From Clostridia bacterium (GTDB lineage: Bacteria; Bacillota_A; Clostridia; Christensenellales; Aristaeellaceae), in the NCBI GenBank assembly GCA_017464225.1, contig JAFUDW010000208.1, positions 1 through 17,996 of the forward strand: DNA of 17,996 nt. Reading direction: 5' to 3'. Within the stretch, counting starts at the first letter, position 1. Each line of letters opens with the position of its first letter. The position numbers were made by a program, and so were the translations under genes. Shown piece by piece: positions 14,444 through 17,996 of this stretch. The notes beneath the pieces are model-generated. The model was not told the origin of the DNA, did not search any database, and was given only the letters and a program-made list of their open reading frames with translations.

Positions 14444-15394
14444 ATGCAGAAGCCTTCAGATAAAAAGCAAAAGGTGCTCGGCATCGTCGGCGCTACAGCC
14501 AGCGGCAAAACGGCTCTCTCCCTGGAAGTGGCGGAAGCGCTGGGATGCGAGGTCCTCTGCATGGATTCCATGCAGATCTACAAACATATGGATATCGGCA
14601 CGGCAAAACCCACTGCCGCCGAACGAAAAAGAGCGCCCCACCATCTCTTGGATATCATAGAGCCGACAGCGCCGTTTTCGGTGGCGGAATATGTCCAGAA
14701 AGCGCACGCCGTTATTGCGCAGGTGATAAGCAGAGGCAATATTCCTCTCCTGGTGGGAGGCACCGGTTTATACTTGCAGGGGCTGTCCCTTCCCATGGAT
14801 TACGGCGGCTTGCCCAGCGATCCGGATATCCGCGCCGCGCTGCAGATGCAGCTGGAGCGGGAAGGCGCCGCCGCCCTGCATGCCTCGCTGAATATAATCG
14901 ATCCACAGACAGCCGCGCGCCTCCACCCCAACGATACGCGCCGGGTGATCCGCGCGTTGGAAATATACCGTCTTACGGGGATCCCCATGTCGGCGCATCG
15001 TGTTCCGCAGGCCGCGGACAGCCCATACGATTTTAAGCTGTTTACTATCGACTGGCCTCGATCCGAATTGCATGCCCGCATTAACCTGCGGGTTGATCAG
15101 ATGATGCGGGAAGGACTGCTGTACGAGGTGGAAAAGCTGCTTGACAGCGGAATCACACCTGAAATGCAGAGCATGCAGGGACTTGGTTACAAGGAACTCG
15201 TACCCGTTTTACAGAAAGGCGAGTCTTTGTCCAACGCGGTGGAACAGATCAAAACCGGTACCCGGAATTATGCGCGAAGGCAGCTGATCTGGTTCAGGAG
15301 AGACAAGCGCATCCAATGGATACCCTGCGATCGGCTTTCATGCGCCAAAGATTTCATAACAAAAGAATGGAGAGGATTTGATTCATGGATATAA
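14444..15394 (+). CDS. miaA: tRNA dimethylallyltransferase
   Basis: A 316-residue MiaA, which transfers a dimethylallyl group from dimethylallyl diphosphate to N6 of A37 in tRNAs reading UNN codons, giving i6A. The P-loop is GATASGKT at 16-23, followed by DSMQIYKHMDIGTAKP, HHLLDI and GGTGLYL, all family signatures. The segment NDTRRVIRALEIYRLTGIP and the C-terminal NYARRQLIWFRRDKRIQWI are also typical. The ATG starts 1 nt after the mutL stop, with no good ribosome site, so translation probably depends on ribosomes finishing mutL. It overlaps the next gene by 10 nt. The order mutS-mutL-miaA resembles that in B. subtilis, but hfq, often directly downstream of miaA, is missing. Confidence 0.96.
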   Translation: MQKPSDKKQKVLGIVGATASGKTALSLEVAEALGCEVLCMDSMQIYKHMDIGTAKPTAAERKRAPHHLLDIIEPTAPFSVAEYVQKAHAVIAQVISRGNIPLLVGGTGLYLQGLSLPMDYGGLPSDPDIRAALQMQLEREGAAALHASLNIIDPQTAARLHPNDTRRVIRALEIYRLTGIPMSAHRVPQAADSPYDFKLFTIDWPRSELHARINLRVDQMMREGLLYEVEKLLDSGITPEMQSMQGLGYKELVPVLQKGESLSNAVEQIKTGTRNYARRQLIWFRRDKRIQWIPCDRLSCAKDFITKEWRGFDSWI

Positions 15395-16623
15395 ATCAGT
15401 TCATTGATGCCTGCGAAGCCGATTGCGCAGCGCAGTTTGCCGCCATCGACCGCCGCGCTCTCGCGGGAACGCGACGCGTTCTGTGCGCGTTTTCAGAGCA
15501 TCAGGTGGCCGCCCGGCATTTCAGCCCCACCACAGGGTACGGCTACGACGATATTGGCCGCGATACGCTGGAAAGTATCGTCGCGTCGCTCTTTGGCGCT
15601 GACGCCGCGATCGTCCGTCCTCAAATCGCCAGCGGTACCCATGCATTGGCGCTGTGCCTGTTCGGACTGCTCAAACCCGGCGATCATCTGCTGGCAGCCA
15701 CAGGGATGCCCTACGATACCCTGGAGGGCGTCATCGGAAAGGATGGGCAGCCCGCCGGATCGCTCTCTGAAATGGGCGTACAATTTGACGCAGTCCCCCT
15801 TCGGGAAGATGGAAGCATTGATTTGCCAGCCGTCATGGCGTCCATCCGGCCGGAAACGAGGGTCGTATCCCTCCAGCGCAGCCGCGGATACGCCTGGCGG
15901 GACGCCATCTCTCCCTTGCAGATGAAGCCGCTGTTTGACGCTGTGCATGCCGCGCGACCCGATATTTTCATTATGGTTGATAATTGCTACGGCGCTTTCG
16001 TCTGTGATGAGGAGCCTACGCATCTGGGCGCTGATGTCGCCGTAGGCAGTCTGATCAAAAACCTGGGCGGCGGGCTTGCCCCCACCGGCGGATATATCGC
16101 AGGCACCAGCGACGCCGTCGATCGAATCTCTGCCCGGCTGACCGCCCCCGGTATCGGCCGAGAGGTGGGCAGCTATGCAGCCTCATACCAGCCTTTTTAT
16201 CAGGGGCTGTTTATGGCTCCTCACACGGTAGCACAGGCGCTGAAAACCGCTGTTCTAACCGCTCGTGTATTTGAAAAACTTGGGATGAAAACCTCCCCGG
16301 CATATGATGCGCCCAGGGCTGATATCATACAGGCCATTGAAATGGGCACGCCGAAACGCCTGGAAGCGCTTTGCAAAGGCGTTCAGGCGGCTTCTCCCGT
16401 CGACAGCTTCGTAGTACCTGAAGCATGGGATATGCCTGGCTATGAAGATCCGGTAATCATGGCTGCCGGTACATTTGTGGGCGGCGCGTCCATTGAGCTG
16501 TCAGCCGACGCCCCCATGCGTCCTCCTTATGCCGCGTATTGGCAGGGAGGACTCACCTATGAACATGGAAGGCTCGCTGTCCAGTCCGTTTTGGAATACC
16601 TGCAAAAAGACGGCTGTTTATAA
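15385..16623 (+). CDS. ynbB: PLP-dependent enzyme of the methionine gamma-lyase-like (YnbB/aluminium resistance) family
   Basis: A 412-residue fold-type I PLP enzyme. The PLP-binding lysine is most likely K225 in GSLIKNLGGG, with the aspartate that holds the pyridine nitrogen in IFIMVDNCYGAF and an upstream ASGTHALAL cofactor-phosphate segment. The family is often annotated as cystathionine gamma-synthase/methionine gamma-lyase-like or as aluminium resistance protein; its true substrate is not established. The ATG at 15385 lies inside the end of miaA (10-nt overlap) with GGAGAGG 9 nt upstream, so it is coupled to miaA. In B. subtilis ynbB lies in the same general chromosomal region, after miaA-hfq and hflX and before glnR-glnA. 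It is the last gene before the hairpin at 16638-16678. Confidence 0.85.
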   Translation: MDINQFIDACEADCAAQFAAIDRRALAGTRRVLCAFSEHQVAARHFSPTTGYGYDDIGRDTLESIVASLFGADAAIVRPQIASGTHALALCLFGLLKPGDHLLAATGMPYDTLEGVIGKDGQPAGSLSEMGVQFDAVPLREDGSIDLPAVMASIRPETRVVSLQRSRGYAWRDAISPLQMKPLFDAVHAARPDIFIMVDNCYGAFVCDEEPTHLGADVAVGSLIKNLGGGLAPTGGYIAGTSDAVDRISARLTAPGIGREVGSYAASYQPFYQGLFMAPHTVAQALKTAVLTARVFEKLGMKTSPAYDAPRADIIQAIEMGTPKRLEALCKGVQAASPVDSFVVPEAWDMPGYEDPVIMAAGTFVGGASIELSADAPMRPPYAAYWQGGLTYEHGRLAVQSVLEYLQKDGCL

Positions 16624-16631
16624 CGCAGCTT

Positions 16632-16661
16632 TCATATATCGCCCCCGTTGAAGCATAATAT
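16632..16661 (+). promoter_or_regulatory. Candidate sigma-E promoter for spoIVFA-spoIVFB
   Basis: -35 TCATATA (16632-16638) matches the B. subtilis sigma-E consensus KMATATT in 6 of 7 positions. A 15-nt spacer follows, then -10 CATAATAT (16654-16661), which matches CATACAnT in 5 of 7 fixed positions. The predicted start is near 16668, 15 nt before the ATG. In B. subtilis spoIVF is transcribed by sigma-E in the mother cell, which supports the call. The promoter overlaps the 5' arm and loop of the hairpin at 16638-16678. Confidence 0.55.
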
Positions 16662-16678
16662 TTGCCCACGGGGGTGAT
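16638..16678 (+). terminator. GC-rich hairpin plus U-run that also contains the spoIVFA ribosome site
   Basis: ATCGCCCCCGT (16638-16648) pairs with ACGGGGGTGAT (16668-16678): 11 bp with one G-U pair and a 19-nt loop. Four Ts (16679-16682) follow directly, then the spoIVFA ATG at 16683. The structure could end the upstream mutS-mutL-miaA-ynbB transcript. Its 3' arm also contains GGGGGTGA, the Shine-Dalgarno of spoIVFA, which would be hidden in any read-through RNA. Confidence 0.6.
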
Positions 16679-16682
16679 TTTT

Positions 16683-17318
16683 ATGGCCAGCAATATTCGA
16701 TATCGTTCAGCTATGACAAAAGAAACAGAGACACAAAAAGATATCGGAAGAAAAAGCATCGGTGAAAAGCTAACGCGAAACGCCGCGATCGCAACCCTTC
16801 TGCTGCTTACAGTGGTGGCCTTGCGCGCTTCCGGACCCAATGGGAAAAATGTATTGCAGGTTCTACAGGACACAGTGGAAAGCCAATGGGATCAAAATGT
16901 AGGAAAACTGACCTATGTAAGCAATACGCTGGCTGACAGCATCCAGGTGTTCGGCCGGAACGGTTCCTCCCTTCAGCAGCTGATCTCTCCTGTTTCGGCG
17001 CAAGCTATACAGGCATGGGCCGATGAAACGCCTTATATGCTCTATGAAAACGCCGGAAATGTTTTTGCCGCCGCCCCAGGCGAGGTCACGCAGATTGCCC
17101 ATGATAACAACTCCGAATATATTATCCGCCTTTCCCACAGCGGTGGTCTGAATACCTTATATTACGGTCTGCATGAATGTATGGTGGAAGAGGGCGATCC
17201 GGTGAACGCCAATACGCTTCTCGGCGTTTCGGGCAATTCCTTCGCTTTTGAAGTGCAGAAGAACGGCAAATCCGTGAACTGTGCCGATTCTCTTTCATCC
17301 AGGGAAGCCGCGCGATGA
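16683..17318 (+). CDS. spoIVFA: Stage IV sporulation protein FA, degenerate LytM/M23 domain
   Basis: A 211-residue protein with a basic N-terminal region, one membrane segment (about 33-50, NAAIATLLLLTVVALRA) and a C-terminal domain (about 115-205) that resembles the LytM/M23 fold. The segments GEVTQIAHDNNSEYIIRLSHSGGLNTLYYGLHE, read in two parts, and VEEGDPVNANTLLGVSGN fit that fold. The zinc-binding histidines of active M23 peptidases are not all present, so it is probably a non-enzymatic anchor. In B. subtilis SpoIVFA sits in the outer forespore membrane and holds the protease SpoIVFB and its inhibitor BofA together. The assignment rests largely on the gene overlap with spoIVFB, because this family diverges strongly. 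I chose the ATG at 16683 (GGGGGTGA 5 nt upstream) over a TTG at 16662. It is shorter than the B. subtilis protein (264 residues). Confidence 0.78.
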   Translation: MASNIRYRSAMTKETETQKDIGRKSIGEKLTRNAAIATLLLLTVVALRASGPNGKNVLQVLQDTVESQWDQNVGKLTYVSNTLADSIQVFGRNGSSLQQLISPVSAQAIQAWADETPYMLYENAGNVFAAAPGEVTQIAHDNNSEYIIRLSHSGGLNTLYYGLHECMVEEGDPVNANTLLGVSGNSFAFEVQKNGKSVNCADSLSSREAAR

Positions 17319-17996
17319 AAATATGTACGCTGTATGGAACGACCTTCCGGATTCATCCGCTCTTTTGGCTCATAGCGCTTTTTTGCGTCCTGTCCGGCCA
17401 GGGCGTTATGATCATATCCAGCCTTCTTGCGCTGCTGCTGCATGAAGCGGGGCATTTATATGCCGCGTATAAGCTAAAGCTGCCTGTTTCCGAGGTAGAG
17501 CTCACTCCCTTTGGAGGCGCGATGCAAATCGCGCTGAGCGACGGAATAAGCGGAAAAAGAGGCTTTGCGCTGGCTGGAGCGGGGATCCTGATGAATTTGA
17601 TCTGCGCCGTATGCGCTGCGTTATCCCTATGCCTATCCCCTTCCGTTTTTCTGAAATGGTTCCTGCTATCCAATTTATCCATGTTATTGTTTAATTTGAT
17701 TCCCGTGCTTCCTCTGGATGGCGGGAGGATGTTTCTTTCTTTCCTTTCGCCGCGCATGGGAAAACCTCGCGCCATGAAACTCCTTCTCATGCTTGGCAGA
17801 CTGCTATCTGTCGGAATGATGCTTTACAGCTTGTATGGCGCGCTGCGCGGCTGCTATTATCCCAGCTGGATGCTGCTGGGCTGCTATATGCTCTATGCGG
17901 CTGCGTTGGAGGAAAAACACAATACAGCCAGGTACCTGTCAGCCCTCTTTTCCAGGCGATTCAAAATTGAAAATGACGCTTCCGTTCCCGTACAGC
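17315..17996 (+). CDS. spoIVFB: Stage IV sporulation protein FB, site-2 intramembrane metalloprotease (partial)
   Basis: An open reading frame of 227 codons running off the window end. It encodes a polytopic membrane protein of peptidase family M50. The zinc-binding HEAGH is at H43-E44-A45-G46-H47, the same positions as in B. subtilis SpoIVFB. The third ligand region is NLIPVLPLDGGRM with D135. In B. subtilis this protease cleaves pro-sigma-K in the mother cell when released from inhibition by BofA and SpoIVFA. The C-terminal part, about 190 onward, resembles the position of the cytoplasmic CBS domain, which senses ATP in B. subtilis, but it is cut before it can be judged. The ATG at 17315 overlaps the spoIVFA stop (ATGA), so the protease and its regulator are coupled. 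Confidence 0.9.
   Translation, partial: MKICTLYGTTFRIHPLFWLIALFCVLSGQGVMIISSLLALLLHEAGHLYAAYKLKLPVSEVELTPFGGAMQIALSDGISGKRGFALAGAGILMNLICAVCAALSLCLSPSVFLKWFLLSNLSMLLFNLIPVLPLDGGRMFLSFLSPRMGKPRAMKLLLMLGRLLSVGMMLYSLYGALRGCYYPSWMLLGCYMLYAAALEEKHNTARYLSALFSRRFKIENDASVPVQ

Noticed and set aside
1..17996. Mobile elements, CRISPR arrays, defence islands or phage genes
   Set aside because: No transposase, integrase, terminal repeats, regularly spaced repeats or defence-type domains were seen on either strand.

Overview
The window looks like chromosomal DNA from an endospore-forming Firmicute of the class Clostridia. The evidence is a sigH gene, a spoIVFA-spoIVFB pair, a YlbF/YmcA-family gene next to miaB, MutL with a built-in endonuclease site, mini-RNase III, ThyX and strong Shine-Dalgarno sequences throughout. 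GC content is moderate, and codons ending in G or C are common enough to create several long antisense frames. I cannot name a genus. I see no insertion sequence, phage gene, CRISPR array or toxin-antitoxin pair; nearly every base is in tightly packed core genes.

Minus-strand unit (4091 down to 1). A TTGACA-17-TAAAAT promoter drives an AraC-type regulator, followed with short gaps by mrnC (mini-RNase III), thyX (flavin-dependent thymidylate synthase), rlmB (23S rRNA ribose methyltransferase with a long disordered N-terminal tail) and sigH (transition-phase/sporulation sigma factor). A second consensus promoter downstream of sigH drives tRNA-Gly(UCC) and the start of tuf (EF-Tu), of which only the first 20 codons are in the window.

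Divergent control region (4024-4269, the largest non-coding stretch). It holds the araC promoter, an extended -10 promoter for the plus-strand unit, and two 14-bp near-identical sites exactly 41 bp apart that flank the araC promoter elements.

Plus-strand unit (4207-16623). In order: an uncharacterised radical SAM protein, its partner protein (DUF2344), a compact RNase E/G, miaB, a RicA (YmcA)-like protein with a cysteine-rich tail, mutS, mutL, miaA and a PLP-dependent YnbB-like enzyme. Genes overlap or are separated by at most 27 nt, and no convincing terminator is seen before 16638. The unit therefore links tRNA A37 modification (miaA makes i6A, miaB makes ms2i6A), RNA processing and mismatch repair.

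Sporulation pair (16632-17996). spoIVFA and spoIVFB (site-2 protease, cut off by the window end) follow. Between ynbB and spoIVFA is an 11-bp GC-rich hairpin followed by a U-run. Its 3' arm contains the spoIVFA Shine-Dalgarno, and a good sigma-E-type promoter is nested in its 5' arm and loop. This suggests that read-through transcripts are terminated or translationally blocked, while sporulation transcripts start after the 5' arm and are translatable. I regard this as the most interesting regulatory arrangement in the window. I did not find an obviously new multi-gene system; the best candidate for unknown biochemistry is the radical SAM/DUF2344 pair.
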